64,000 nt of DNA from Bactericera cockerelli (GCA_024516035.1 CM044962.1:7474659-7538658); one strand, 5' to 3'; shown: positions 43,469 through 53,940, counted from the first letter of the stretch. Notes: generated by a model not told the origin, from the sequence alone. A program made the numbers and translations.

Positions 43469-43575
43469 CCCCACCACCAGGTCGTTCCGCAACTTCTCCA
43501 GTAACTGGAAGTCCTGGATCCAGCTCTGGATCTCATCCCACTTCATGTCCACTTCCTCGTGAAGCAGCTTCTCCT
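43469..43575 (-). CDS. TPC1: Two-pore channel 1, penultimate exon
   Basis: Acceptor CTCTTCCACAG, then two bases completing a Glu codon split with the 51115 exon, EKLLHEEVDMKWDEIQSW, LLEKLRNDLVVG, and a GTAGGT donor in phase 0. It encodes the amphipathic cytosolic segment after S6 in the second channel repeat. Its 3' splice site is the seed of the adjacent minisatellite. Confidence 0.82.
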
Positions 43576-45047
43576 CTGTGGAAGAGAAACGGAAAGTTAG
43601 GGAGCTTCTCCTCTGTGGAAGAGAAACGGAAAGTTAGAGCTTCTCCTCTGTGGAAGAGAAACGGAAAGTTAGGGCCAAATTGAAAGCTTCTTCTCTGTGG
43701 AAGAGAAACGGAAAGTTAGGGCCAAATTGAAGGAGCTTCTCCTCTGTGGAAGAGAAACGGAAAGTTAGGGCCAAATTGAAGGAGCTTCTCCTCTGTGGAA
43801 GAGAAACGGAAAGTTAGGGAGCTTCTCCTCTGTGGAAGAGAAACGGAAAGTTAGGGAGCTTCTCCTCTGTGGAAGAGAAACGGAAAGTTAGGGAGCTTCT
43901 CCTCTGTGGAAGAGAAACGGAAAGTTAGGGAGCTTCTCCTCTGTGGAAGAAAAACGGAAAGTTAGGGAGCTTCTCCTCTGTGGAAGAGAAACGGAAAGTT
44001 AGGGAGCTTCTCCTCTGTGGAAGAGAAACGGAAAGTTAGGGAGCTTCTCCTCTGTGGAAGAGAAACGGAAAGTTAGGGCCAAATTGAAGGAGCTTCTCCT
44101 CTGTGGAAGAGAAACGGAAACTTAGGGCCAAACTGAAGGAGCTTCTCCTCTGTGGAAGAGAAACGGAAAGTTAGGGAGCTTCTCCTCTGTGGAAGAGAAA
44201 CGGAAAGTTAGGGAGCTTCTCCTCTGTGGAAGAGAAACGGAAAGTTAGGACCAAATTGAAGGAGCTTCTCCTCTGTGGAAGAGAAACGGAAAGTTAGGGC
44301 CAAATTGAAGGAGCTTTTCCTCTGTGGAAGAGAAACGGAAAGTTAGGGCCAAATTGAAGCAGCTTCTCCTCTGTGGAAGAGAAACGGAAAGTTAGGGCCA
44401 AATTGAATTAGCTTCTCCTTTGTGGAGGAGAAACGGAAAGTTAGGGCCAAATTGAATTAGCTTCTCCTCTGTGGAGGAGAAACGGAAGGTTAGGGCCAAA
44501 TTGAATTAGCTTCTCCTCTGTGGAGGAGAAACGGAAAGTTAGGGACAAAGTGAAGCAGCTTCTCCTCTGTGGAGGAGAAACGGAAAATTAGAGCTTCTCC
44601 TCTGTGGAAGAGAAACGGAAAGTTAGAACTTCTCCTCTGTGGAAGAGAAACGGAAAGTTAGGGAGCTTCTCCTCTGTGGAAGAGAAACGGAAAGTTAGGG
44701 AGCTTCTCCTCTGTGGAAGAGAAACGGAAAGTTAGAACTTCTCCTCTGTGGAAGAGAAACGGAAAGTTAGAGCTTCTCCTCTGTGGAAGAGAAACGGAAA
44801 GTTAGGGAGCTTCTCCTCTGTGGAAGAGAAACGGAAAGTTAGAGCTTCTCCTCTGTGGAAGAGAAAGCGGAAAGTTAGAGCTTCTCCTCTGTGGAAGAGA
44901 AACGGAAAGTTAGGGAGCTTCTCCTCTGTGGAAGAGAAACGGAAAGTTAGAGCTTCTCCTCTGTGGAAGAAAAACGGAAAGTTAGGGCCAAATTGAAGCA
45001 GCTTCTCCTCTGTGGAAGAGAAACGGAAAGTTAGGGCCAAATTGAAA
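43576..45047 (-). repeat. Minisatellite of about 36 copied TPC1 3' splice sites
   Basis: Units of roughly 36-50 bp read on the minus strand CTAACTTTCCGTTTCTCTTC-CACAG-AGGAGAAGCT. Each contains the polypyrimidine tract, AG and the first bases of the penultimate exon. Longer units also include CAATTTGGCC and up to GCTGCTTCA of the exon. Only the exon-proximal copy joins the true exon. Confidence 0.95.
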
Positions 45048-45048
45048 A

Positions 45049-45546
45049 GAAAAAAAAAATTGAAATCGGAGCAAGAAAATATTTTTTTTTTTACAAAAAC
45101 GAACACAATACTTCCGATTTCTAATATTAGAAATTTCTCGGAAGTAAAATTAGACCCATGATGCAATGGTTATGAAAAAAAAAAAAAAAAAAATAGACAA
45201 AATCGACATCTTAAAACATGACTTGGCACTAGTTTTCCCCATCTAAGGGCGAAATTAATAGACAAATTCTACGCCACAAATCATTGCTAAGTGTCGATTT
45301 TCCCTATCTTTAACAGTACGCAAATCGTGACTTAGCGCCACAGAGGTATTACAAAAACGTTTATTTATTCCGCCCTAAGAAAATACGAAAAATATACAAG
45401 TAGATTTAGCTCCACAGAAGTATTACAAAAACCTATTTGAATTTTTTTTTTTTACTTCCGAAAATTTCTAATATTAGAAATCGGAAGTACGTATTGTGTT
45501 TGTTTTTGTAAAAAAAAATATTTTTTTGCTCCGATTCCAATTTTTT
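45049..45546. repeat. Inverted repeat, 95-100 bp arms, enclosing a MITE
   Basis: Left arm about 45049-45150 and right arm about 45446-45546 are reverse complements (core TTTCTAATATTAGAAAT, GCTCCGAT ends) with few mismatches. The 129-bp MITE lies between them. Confidence 0.85.
45247..45375 (+). mobile_element. 129-bp PIF/Harbinger-like MITE
   Basis: Starts GGGCGAAATTAATAGAC, ends TTTATTTATTCCGCCC; TAA on both sides (45244-45246, 45376-45378). Same length as the copies at 52636 and 54074. Confidence 0.88.
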
Positions 45547-46088
45547 TTATATGTCGATTATGTTTTTAACAATGTATTGTTCTTGAGATATAAGGGTAAA
45601 TAAAAAATGAACCTGTTTTCACCTCTTTTTAACCATCTTTACCCCCATTTAGACGTCATTCGACGGACTTTTAGTAACTTTATCAAGCTCGCCGGTAGGC
45701 GAGCGCTCGTCAAGTAGCGCCAGCCAACCGGCCTATATTAACACGAAACAGAGTTTATATGTATTTTGTTTTATTGTTTTCGCACATCTCCCGCTAACTT
45801 TTATCGATTTTTATTTCAAATTCGTAATTAGACGCGAAAATAGATTGTGTTTCACGAAAGCGCGAGGTTCCTACGATCAGTTAAAGTCGTTTTCTGGCCA
45901 CGCCGAAAATCTTAAATTTCATGAAAATATTCATACAGGTTTTTTTTTTTCAGACCAATTTTCTGTCAAGCGTACAGCAATTTGTGCTTGTCGTGGAAAG
46001 ACGTGAGCTACGTTTTTGAATAGGGAATTTTTATCTCTGCATACCTTTTATAGTTTCAAGTATTTATTTTTTATAGGATAGGAGATAT
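45547..46088. other. TPC1: TPC1 intron, nothing recognised
   Basis: AT-rich, no coding or repeat match seen. Confidence 0.4.
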
Positions 46089-46470
46089 AGCCTTCTAAAA
46101 TAAAAGCGGAAAATTGCACAGAGCCGCCCCTGGTTATCTTGGAGCTGCGATTCTGGTATTTTTCGAAAGGCCTTATCATAGGAAAAAATATAACCAAATT
46201 ATTACACTGGACCAAACTTGAGTTATAGCCTTTGAAAGGAATACTTATTTTGGAGCCCAGAGCCATCTATTGTTATCCTAGAGATGTATTTCTGGTGTTT
46301 TCAGAAGGGTCTAGTCAAAGGGAATGAGATCACTTAATTTCAGATGGATGAAACAAGTAGAAAAGTCTTTAAAGCCCTCTAAAGGAATATCTATAATGAA
46401 CCCTGGAGCCACGCCTAGTTATCCCAAGTTGATGACTGAAGGTTCTTTCTAAAGGTCTAATTACCCAGAC
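46089..46470 (+). repeat. Old tandem repeat, 3 diverged units of about 143 bp
   Basis: Units start near 46089, 46226 and 46372 and share the order AGCC(T/C)T-TAAAGGAAT, GAGCC-C-CC-GTTATC, then TTTCGAAAGG/TTCAGAAGGGTCTA. Divergence is high, so it is old. Confidence 0.55.
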
Positions 46471-47614
46471 TTATACTACGATGTAAATAAAATTTTAGAA
46501 AAATCAGCGACAGTGTGAGACATAAAAATAAAAATATGAAATGAGATTTATGAGAGTAACAAAAAATCTTCGCCTCACATATAACTTAAAATACGGGTGG
46601 GATATAATCGTCATTGCTTCATCCAAGCTGCCAGCAGACCGTTTTATCAGAGTAGGAACAATAACGTTCTATAACTTCAATCAAAGATTTCTATATCAAG
46701 AGGTAAACTAGGTCTATATTATTAGAAGTGTATAAAATATTGGCCAGTAAGAAGAAAAATATTCATGTCGATCAAAACAATGATAAAATATTATGTATTG
46801 AGCAGTATTCTGTGGTCGTCGACTGGTGTAGGTAAAACACAAAGTTTGCAAGGTGGTCTGGGTTCGAATCCCGGCTAGGTAGAATTTTTTTTTACTCTGT
46901 ACTTTGGATGTCCGGTTTTCTCGTGAGAAAAAAAACAGTAGTTGGTAGTTTGAGTCAACCTCCTATGACCGTTTAATTTCGAACGAAGTGAGTATGGTTC
47001 TCGATCAACATTGATCTGTCACAATCTAATTATCCATCTACCTATGTTTGTAACATGATATAAGTTGTATGTTTTGTCCAATCGAGCTGAAATTTTCAGG
47101 GTATATTCCATGAATATAATGCTAGCTTATTAATTTATAATTATTAATTGTATATCTAGTATAATTTCTCACTTCTTCTGTTTATATCTACTGATTATGC
47201 TGAAATGACACCATGTTTAGCAACTCGAAGTTAGGCAAATATATGGGTCAACACTTCTTAGAGCCATAGTAAGAGGCACTTTCGGAACATACAATTATAC
47301 TCGGCACTTTCATTTCCCTCTTTATTTTGCCAACATCGAATTTCCATGTACCTACCATGTACGTAGATACATAATATAATTAAAATTGTATTATAAACAA
47401 AACCACGAAACCGAGCTGTCCGTTTTTTAACGAATTCATTACTAATTTTTCAATACAAGGTTAAAACACTAGTTGATTATGAATGAATTTATTGTTAATG
47501 GATTTTAAGATTAAGTAGGTATGTGTTTTTCTTCATTATTATTTATACTGGTTGAAGTTCCACAAAAGAAGCACCAATTATCCAATTATCACACCAACCT
47601 CATTTTAAAACGAT
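46471..47614. other. TPC1: TPC1 intron with a SINE G remnant
   Basis: SINE G-like sequence at about 46810-46930 (GGTCTGGGTTCGAATCCCGGC, ACTCTGTACTTTGGATGTCC). The rest is AT-rich and unrecognised. Confidence 0.5.
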
Positions 47615-47880
47615 TGTGACCAGTTGATTGTATTTGGTTTTAACGTTCTGATTTGAACTAGTCAGGACGTGGGGTTTTACCCTCCATTCGCTGGGAATCG
47701 TTCCAGGTACCTACATTTACCTCACCCAGCCTGGGTAGGGCTGTGATTCCAGACTCACGTGTTAAGAGGGGAAAAAAACATTAGAAAATTATGCAACAAC
47801 CGGGAATGGAACTCGAAATGTCTGGACTACGGGTAGTAGTTACAACCATTACGCCACGGATGCTGGCCACTGACAGTCTA
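47615..47880 (-). repeat. SINE family A, minus strand
   Basis: Minus strand: GCATCCGTGGCGTAATGG, GAGTTCCATTCCCGG, core CACCCAGGCTGGGTGAGG complement, CAGGACGT block, GACCAGTTGATTGTATTTGG complement end. Confidence 0.78.
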
Positions 47881-47974
47881 AATAAAGCATTTATTTGAAT
47901 CAATACTTTTGTATTTTGAATCGTAAATTACGTAGATCTCGTTCAAAATTTACAAATATCTACCTACATATACA

Positions 47975-48230
47975 GGACATCCATAAAGTCTCACCCAAGC
48001 CTGGGTTTCTCGAAAACGACTCAAAATATCAAAAAACGCAAAAACCGGTATTTCTTTATTTTTAAGACACCTTTAAAACAATATACCACAAGACATTAAT
48101 GAATTATTGTTGTATTTAAGATTTAAAGCTGGTCCATGTTCAGCCTGACTGGGGCCGTGTAGGCAGATTTTTTTTTTTTTGGCTGAAAATTAATCCTCTT
48201 AAAAATAAAGGAATATTGGTTTCTTTATTT
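47975..48230 (+). repeat. Fragment of the foldback family seen at 59641
   Basis: TACAGGACATCCATAAAGTC, TTAAAACAATATACCACAAG and CAGCCTGACTGGGGCCGTG match the arms of the 59641-60522 element; diverged. Confidence 0.65.
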
Positions 48231-49172
48231 CTAGAACTGGGTACAGCAGCGAGAGGTACTTAATTGTTCCGATATTATCTATGAATAATATTCAGGCTGT
48301 CGGTGTCCTAATATTTTTCTCGTTGTCTCGTAGAAACAAGTCTTCTATTTGAAACTTATTTGTCAAACAATCGGTTTAGGGAAATGTACATTATGTAATT
48401 CAGTTTATAAAATAGGAGGTGGAGCTTCTAATCTATTGAACCATTTGAAACTAAAACACCCAACAAATTTTGTGAACCGAGATTCATCTCCTGTAAACGT
48501 TCTGAATGCAAAATTGTGAGATTTAGTTAGTGTACTGAATAATGAAAGAGCCGGTGCTTTTGTACTGGGTTCTTGAGTGATTACCCGAATTCATTATTCC
48601 ATTTACATCCTCTCTCATAACCTCAAAACCCAAGTACAAAAGTAATTGGATAAATTAATACTCGGTATACCAGTTCTATGAAATACTCGATATCACCCTA
48701 ATTATTGCCAAAAATAATGAAACGGGGTAGTTTTCTGTTAGTGAACCTCGGTACTGGGTTTCAAAATTTGAAAAGATCAACAAAATTGCTGGGCGCTATC
48801 TAGTGTCACTCAAATAAGGATCACACCTGTTATCTCAAGATTTCCCCTCTCTTCAGCAAGTACTGTGAAATTTTCTTTCAGCATCTTTTCAATGTTTTTT
48901 TTTTCCTTGCAATTGTAATTATTTACAGAACAGTACTTGGGTCACAATATAATTTTCGAGCATGCAACTCATTATAACTTTTTTCCTTAAACAAAGTAGT
49001 GTCACCTCACTAGTTCAATATAAACTACCCAACATTTTACATGATAGTCTTATAATATTACTGCGTATCGCAACATCCTTAAATTAAAAGTCATTTTTCT
49101 TTTACCTGTTGATTGTTGATTAGTTTTTATTTCATCTATCAGACTAAAATCAATTAAATCAAAAAGTAGTGA
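48231..49172. other. TPC1: TPC1 intron, nothing recognised
   Basis: AT-rich sequence without a supported gene. Bases about 48340-48560 could be a degraded coding relic, but I see no clear family. Confidence 0.35.
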
Positions 49173-49690
49173 TATCCCCCAAAAAACACTACGTGTAAAA
49201 ATAGTCGTCAAGTGTTGGAATGATCAAAAAGAACTGATATCAAAAACGTCAATTTTCTATGTTTGAAGGAATTATTTTTCACGTAATTAGTCTCTTGATA
49301 ATTCAACCCAAATAATAGCCTCACAACAACAATACACCTTTGAGCAAACTTCGATTTGGTATTTTGAGAATTTAACAAAAAAAAAAAGCCACACGACAAA
49401 ACAATGCTCTTGTAAGAACAACGGTTCTGTAATTATGCAACATTGTTCTTACAAGAACATTGTTTTGTCGTGTGGCTTTTTTTTTTGTTAAATTCTCAAA
49501 ATACCAAATCGAAGTTTGCTCAAAGGTGTATTGTTGTTGTGAGGCTATTATTTGGGTTGAATTATCAAGAGACTAATTACGTGAAAAATAATTCCTTCAA
49601 ACATAGAAAATTGACGTTTTTGATATCAGTTCTTTTTGATCATTCCAACACTTGACGACTATTTTTACACGTAGTGTTTTTTGGGGGATA
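49173..49690. repeat. Near-perfect 249-bp hairpin with a 21-nt loop
   Basis: Arms 49173-49421 and 49443-49690 are reverse complements with about one substitution and one A-run length change by eye. Outer ends TATCCCCCAAAAAAC / TTTTTTGGGGGATA fit a MITE with a TA target, though arms this long and alike are rare. If transcribed with TPC1 or antisense to it, the RNA would form a 249-bp duplex. Confidence 0.93.
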
Positions 49691-49889
49691 CTCTTATCCT
49701 CAACAATTATTGTAATAGTAATTCCTATCTTGTTCGCGCCGTATATTTATTTATATTTATGCAATGCGCAACGCAAAATTAGAGGATGTGTCTTCTTTAC
49801 GAGTTTACACCTCACTTGTGAAAATGATACACGATAATAATGATAACGCTTGAAGGGTAAAACTACACGCTATGGTAAAACCTTAACCA

Positions 49890-50130
49890 CTGAGCGCACA
49901 AATAGCTCAGTGGTTAAGCACTCGCTTGCCATGCGGAAGATCCCGGGTTCGAACCCCCGCGCCGACAAAAATTTGTATTCAAAATTTGGTTACAGTTGTT
50001 TGGTTAAATTTGGTGACAGTTGGATACCTTCCGGTGCGGTCGTGTTGACCGAGCACCTAAATGGGAAGTATTGTGTCATCATCTCGCCCATCAGAGGGGA
50101 GATATACTACGGGATTGGCACCCCGCCCTG
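49890..50130 (+). repeat. SINE family D, tRNA-Gly-like
   Basis: GCGCACAAATAGCTCAGTGG (A box), CTTGCCATGCGGAAG (GCC loop), CCGGGTTCGAACCCCCGCG (B box), then TACCTTCCGGTGCGGTCGTG and GCACCTAAATGGGAAGTAT. Confidence 0.82.
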
Positions 50131-50261
50131 TAGTTAGGACATATGTATTTGTCTATTCTTTCCATTTTATTGTTTATATTGTTTCCATTTTTCTATTTTT
50201 TTATAGAATAATTATTTGTACTGTACATGTCTTTTTATCTAATAAAACATTTAATAATAAT

Positions 50262-50575
50262 AGGCTTCTCGCTTACTAGTCTCCCGCTCATACTGGATGC
50301 GGAAACGGAACGCCTCTAGCACACTGGCTAGTGAGTGAGCCTATCTATGCAATGAGCCTATAGGCTTACCGTCTCGCTTGCTAGTCTCCCGCTTATACTG
50401 GATGCGGAAACGGAAAGCTTCTAGCAAGCTGGCACTGGCTAGTGAGTGAGCCTATCTATGCAATGAGCCTATAGGCTTACCGTCTCGCTTGCTAGTCTCC
50501 CGCTTATACTGGATGCGGAAACGGAACGCCTCTAGCAGCACACTGGCACTGGCTAGTGAGTGAGCCTATCTGGTT
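50262..50575 (-). pseudogene. Three partial copies of the TPC1 S6 exon
   Basis: The 3' half of exon 51115-51281 (minus: GAGGC-TTCCG...CGAGACGGTAAG) is repeated at about 50268-50330, 50368-50430 and 50477-50540, each followed by GGCTAGTGAGTGAGCC. Two keep the GTAAG donor. The 5' half and acceptor are missing, so they are decoy donors or relics. Confidence 0.8.
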
Positions 50576-50735
50576 GGGTGGAAGAGATTGTCATAGGTAA
50601 TAACCCCGCCCTGTAGTTAGGACATATGTATTTATCTATTCTTTCCATTTTATTGTTTATATTGTTCCCATTTTTCTATTTTTCTATAATAATTTTATTA
50701 TTATTTGTATAGTACATATATCTAATAAAAATTAA
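50576..50735 (+). repeat. LINE 3' UTR-like tail
   Basis: AATAACCCCGCCCTGTAGTT and GGACATATGTATTTATCT followed by AATAAAAATT. The same tail follows the LINE ORF2 fragment at 58683-59045 and occurs near 50125 and 3580. Confidence 0.65.
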
Positions 50736-50836
50736 CTGTCAGTCCAAGCAACTTCAGTCCAAAATATAAATGTTTTATAATCCTAAAGTCCAACTCATTA
50801 GTCGAATTTGACTGTCAGTCCACTGCTATTCACGTC

Positions 50837-50872
50837 AGTCGAAAGTATCAGTTTGGACTGATACTTTCGACT
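50837..50872. repeat. Perfect 16-bp stem, 4-nt loop
   Basis: AGTCGAAAGTATCAGT, TTGG, then the exact reverse complement. No terminator role is implied in this eukaryotic setting. Confidence 0.9.
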
Positions 50873-50939
50873 ATTAGATGTTTTATTAGATAAAAAGTTT
50901 TTTTATCTAATAAAACATTTAATAATAATAATAACACCA

Positions 50940-51097
50940 ATATAATAAATTTCGAAAAATCCCGTCTTATTGCACATCTAGACTATAAGACAAAGCTACC
51001 TACCAAATTTCAGCTTCCTAGAACTTACCAGTTCGGAGAAACAGTGATGAATCAGTCAGTCAGTCAGTGAGTGAAACTCTCTTTTATAAGTATAGAT
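50940..51097 (+). repeat. Partial dispersed repeat (as at 18140)
   Basis: TTTCGAAAAATCCCGTCTTA to GAAACTCTCTTTTATAAGTA; the 5' part of the family is missing. Confidence 0.75.
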
Positions 51098-51114
51098 AAT
51101 GAGCCTAGGCTTAC

Positions 51115-51281
51115 CGTCTCGCTTGCTAGTCTCCCGCTTATACTGGATGCGGAAGCGGAAAGCCTCAAGCACGCTGGCCACCACAATGGTAAGCACCACC
51201 ATGGTGAGAAGGTAGAAGGATATGAAATAGACGCGGGCGAATGGGGTCACCACTGCGGCGTACCCGTTCATCACGATGAAC
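51115..51281 (-). CDS. TPC1: Two-pore channel 1, exon with pore-exit and S6 helix
   Basis: Acceptor CCCTGTTCCAG; one base completes a codon, then FIVMNGYAAVVTPFARVYF and the S6 helix LLTMVVLTIVVASVLEAFRF followed by RIQYKRETSKRDE (split Glu). This is the end of the second six-helix repeat of TPC1. The donor is GTAAG and its phase matches the 43469-43575 exon exactly. No upstream TPC1 exon is visible up to 64000, so the next intron is at least 12.7 kb. Confidence 0.85.
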
Positions 51282-51309
51282 CTGGAACAGGGAACACATA
51301 CATATCATT

Positions 51310-51490
51310 ATAATGGTAAAGGCGGCAGTGGCGGGACTCTGTGAATCCAGAGATTCCAGAGGGCGTGGGTTCGAAACCCAGCCGGGACATTTTTTTTTAT
51401 TTAATTTAATTGTATTGGTAAATGTCCTCTGTGAATCCAGAGATTCCAGAGGGCGTGGGTTCGGAACCCAACCGGGACATTTTTTTATAT
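51310..51490 (+). repeat. Two SINE F heads in tandem
   Basis: TGTGAATCCAGAGATTCCAG followed by GTGGGTTCGAAACCCAGCC occurs twice (51340-51392, 51430-51480), each ending in CGGGACAT and poly-T. Confidence 0.8.
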
Positions 51491-51529
51491 ATTTTTTTTT
51501 TCTTTCGAAATTTAAGGATATCATTATTA

Positions 51530-52035
51530 TATTTATTTTTTATGCATACACACGCAATAATACTATTGCATTTACGTGTATGATCGGGTATACGTACAAT
51601 ATACAATATTATGCATACACATGCAATAATACTATTGCATTTACGTGTATGATCGGGTATACCTACAATAATATGATAAAATATACATACTTAAATATTG
51701 TGTTTTATGTGAAATCTATTTAAACAATATCGCGGGTATAATATAAATAAAAAAAAATCCTTAAAATTAAATCCTAAATAGTAAAAAGTTATCATGACAA
51801 GTTATCCTCCCATTTGGTATTTTTACCACATAATAATACGTCTTGGGCTTACTGCTGGAATAATGGGACTTTCTTAGTCTTAACTGGGCAGTATAAATAA
51901 GGCGATTTTATTATTATTTTATTTTTTATGCATACACACGCAATAATACTATTGCATTTATGTGCATGATCGGGTATACCTACAATATTGTGATAAAATA
52001 TACATACTTAAATATTGTGTTTTATGTGAAATTTA
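51530..52035 (+). repeat. Three copies of an AT-rich unit, one split off by SINE F
   Basis: TTATGCATACACACGCAATA ... ATGATCGGGTATAC occurs at about 51538, 51610 and 51926. A SINE F tail (51790-51920) separates the second and third. Confidence 0.8.
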
Positions 52036-52404
52036 CAATCTTTTATTTTGCTTGTATCAAAAAAAAAAAGTCAGCTGAAATTCTACGAAAAAATTGTTTG
52101 ATGTCTGCAAATCTACATATTCAATAGTAAACCTTCTTTTTATTATCATGAATATTAAAGAATCTAGCATACATAAATTGCATTTAAAAATTAATGAGTT
52201 TCACAGAGTTGTAACTACGACTCCAATGTATTAATGAAAAGCAATTTCAATTGTTTCAGAATTTTTATTGAAATTAGTGTTAAGGTTTTATGCCGAATAA
52301 TAAATTTCATACGAACCCTGAAATTATTTTACTATACTAAATCTGGGAATTTCGTTGCATTAATAAAATAGGTAGACAATGTATTTAATCCTGTTCTATT
52401 TCCC
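52036..52404. other. AT-rich spacer, nothing recognised
   Basis: No gene or repeat seen. Confidence 0.35.
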
Positions 52405-52585
52405 GGTCTGTGAATCCAGAGATCCCAGAAGTCGCGGGTTCGAAACCCAGCCGGGACATGACAAGTTATCTTCCCATTTGGGATTTTTACCACATAATAA
52501 TACGTCTTGGTCTTACTGCGGGAATAATGGGACTTAATAGTACCAATCGGACAGTATAAATAAGGCGATATTATTATTATTATTT
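52405..52585 (+). repeat. SINE family F
   Basis: TCTGTGAATCCAGAGATCCC, GCGGGTTCGAAACCCAGCC, GACAAGTTATCTTCCC, TAATACGTCTTGGTCTTAC, AGTATAAATAAGGCG. Confidence 0.8.
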
Positions 52586-52635
52586 CCGACGAAAATTAAT
52601 TAAAATTCGAGGTATCACAAATATTTCTGATCTTA

Positions 52636-52764
52636 GGGCGGAATTAATAGACAACATCAATAACTTAAGTCGTTGGTAAGTGTCGATTTTTCCTATCTTA
52701 CACAGTACGCAATCCGTGACTTAGCGCCACAGAGGTATTACAAAAACGTCTATTAATTCCGCCC
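52636..52764 (+). mobile_element. 129-bp PIF-like MITE abutting the secreted-gene-1 promoter
   Basis: GGGCGGAATTAATAGAC / GTCTATTAATTCCGCCC ends, TTA on both sides (52633-52635, 52765-52767). Its right edge is 5 bp from the TTCCAAGAA site. Confidence 0.92.
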
Positions 52765-52769
52765 TTAGT

Positions 52770-52874
52770 TTCCAAGAATTCCAAACAGTCAAATATGAGA
52801 AATGTTTGCTAGTAAAATTCCTGGTAATCCTATAAAAAATGCCGCGCAGATCTAAATGGACTAGATTCAGTTCA
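52770..52874 (+). promoter_or_regulatory. Promoter of secreted gene 1
   Basis: TTCCAAGAA (STAT-type TTCNNNGAA) at 52770-52778, TATAAAAA at 52831, initiator TTCAGTT with A at 52869. Spacings 61 and 38 bp. The same order occurs before all four family members. Confidence 0.7.
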
Positions 52875-52949
52875 AAGCAACAAGACGATCCTTCAACTAA
52901 ACTTGATCAGAGTTAGTACCTATAATAACTGGTAGTGTCTACGTTATCA

Positions 52950-53207
52950 ATGGCGACCAAATTGCTGTGTGTTTTGTTTGGCCTTGCCCTGATCTCTCAA
53001 ATGGTGTTCTGTCATGTGACTAATAAAACTACAACGTCAAAAACACCAACAAAAATAACACCAACAACCCCAAAAACAACAACAACTGCTTGTGATTGTG
53101 GTGATGACATCCCGCCAGGAGACTACCATGACTATGATGACAATATCCTGGTGGTAAGAAGTGTGTCGGATGTCAAGAACAATACCTTCCAGGATAACGT
53201 GGATTAG
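52950..53207 (+). CDS. Small secreted protein 1 (Thr-rich family)
   Basis: Unrecognised family. 85 residues from the ATG shared by all copies (MATK). Residues 1-21 form a signal peptide (MATKLLCVLFGLALISQMVF) followed by CH. Next comes a Thr/Lys/Pro-rich stretch (about 25-50) likely to carry O-glycans, then acidic CDCGDDIPPGDYHDYDD and a C-terminal ILVVRSVSDVKNNT that aligns loosely with VVVSRLDVLDA of copies 2 and 3. Intronless. The two Cys in CDCG are unique to this copy. It is the most divergent member, with a MITE against its promoter. Secretion is well supported; function is unknown. Confidence 0.75.
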   Translation: MATKLLCVLFGLALISQMVFCHVTNKTTTSKTPTKITPTTPKTTTTACDCGDDIPPGDYHDYDDNILVVRSVSDVKNNTFQDNVD

Positions 53208-53299
53208 AGCCCCCCGTCTTAGGGCCGAATTATGAAACAAGATTAAGGGCCATATTGTGAAAGAGGATTAAAGTTAAGTGGGAGTTTCAACCACAGCGC

Positions 53300-53600
53300 A
53301 ATGCAATCGCTTGCCATGCGGAAGGTCCCGGGTTCGAACCCCCGCGCCGACAAAAAATTGTATTCAAAACTTGGTTACAGTTGTTTGTAAGGGATACCTT
53401 CCGGTGCGCTCGTGTAGACCCAGCACCTAAATGGGAAGTATTGTGTCACTTCTCGCCCATCAGAGGGGAGGCATACTACGGGATGGGCAGGCTACAAGCT
53501 ACAACACAGACCACAAGCGTCTACAGTAGCTCCTGTTTCATGGCTACGAAAAAAAAGGCTGTGAAACACTCATCTTTAAAAAAGAAAAATTATATCATTA
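53300..53600 (+). repeat. SINE family D, tRNA-Gly-like, full tail
   Basis: CGCTTGCCATGCGGAAGG, CCGGGTTCGAACCCCCGCG, TACCTTCCGGTGCGCTCG, GGGATGGGCAGGCTACAAG, GGCTGTGAAACACTCATC. The tail is 3' UTR-like for gene 1 if transcription continues. Confidence 0.82.
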
Positions 53601-53739
53601 GAAGAGGCCAGGGGAAAAATTATTAATGTCCATTTTTTTGATTTCGAGATAATTCTAAGTTTTAAACATTTTGGACTCTCATATTTCATGGACTCTCATC
53701 TTTCTTCCCTACAAGTCGTAAACGGTAGAACACAGAAGT

Positions 53740-53940
53740 CTGGTAATTCCAAAGTCTTAGGTTCGAAACCCACCCTGGACCTGACAAGTTATCTTTCCAC
53801 TTGCGATTTTGCTTGATAAGGCGACGGACTTGTAATCTGGAGGTCGGTTGTTCAAGTCCTAAGTTAAGCAAAAATTTAGTAAAGCAAATTTGAGTAGTTG
53901 TGATATCACGATTGTGATTAACAAAAATATGATATCTTTA
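53740..53940 (+). repeat. SINE F fragment followed by SINE E
   Basis: GGTTCGAAACCCACCCTGG then GACAAGTTATCTTTCC (F), and GATAAGGCGACGGACTTGTA with GTTGTTCAAGTCC (E). Confidence 0.7.

Noticed and set aside
43576..45047. CRISPR-like array
   Set aside because: Repeats are contiguous without unique spacers and the genome is eukaryotic.
44732..45166. Long repetitive frames inside the 43576-45047 minisatellite (FSSTEEKL-type repeats)
   Set aside because: They arise because some unit lengths are multiples of three. The sequence is repeated splice acceptor, not a gene.
49208..49655. Two identical protein frames on opposite strands (SQNTKSKFAQR...)
   Set aside because: They are the same sequence read from the two arms of the hairpin.
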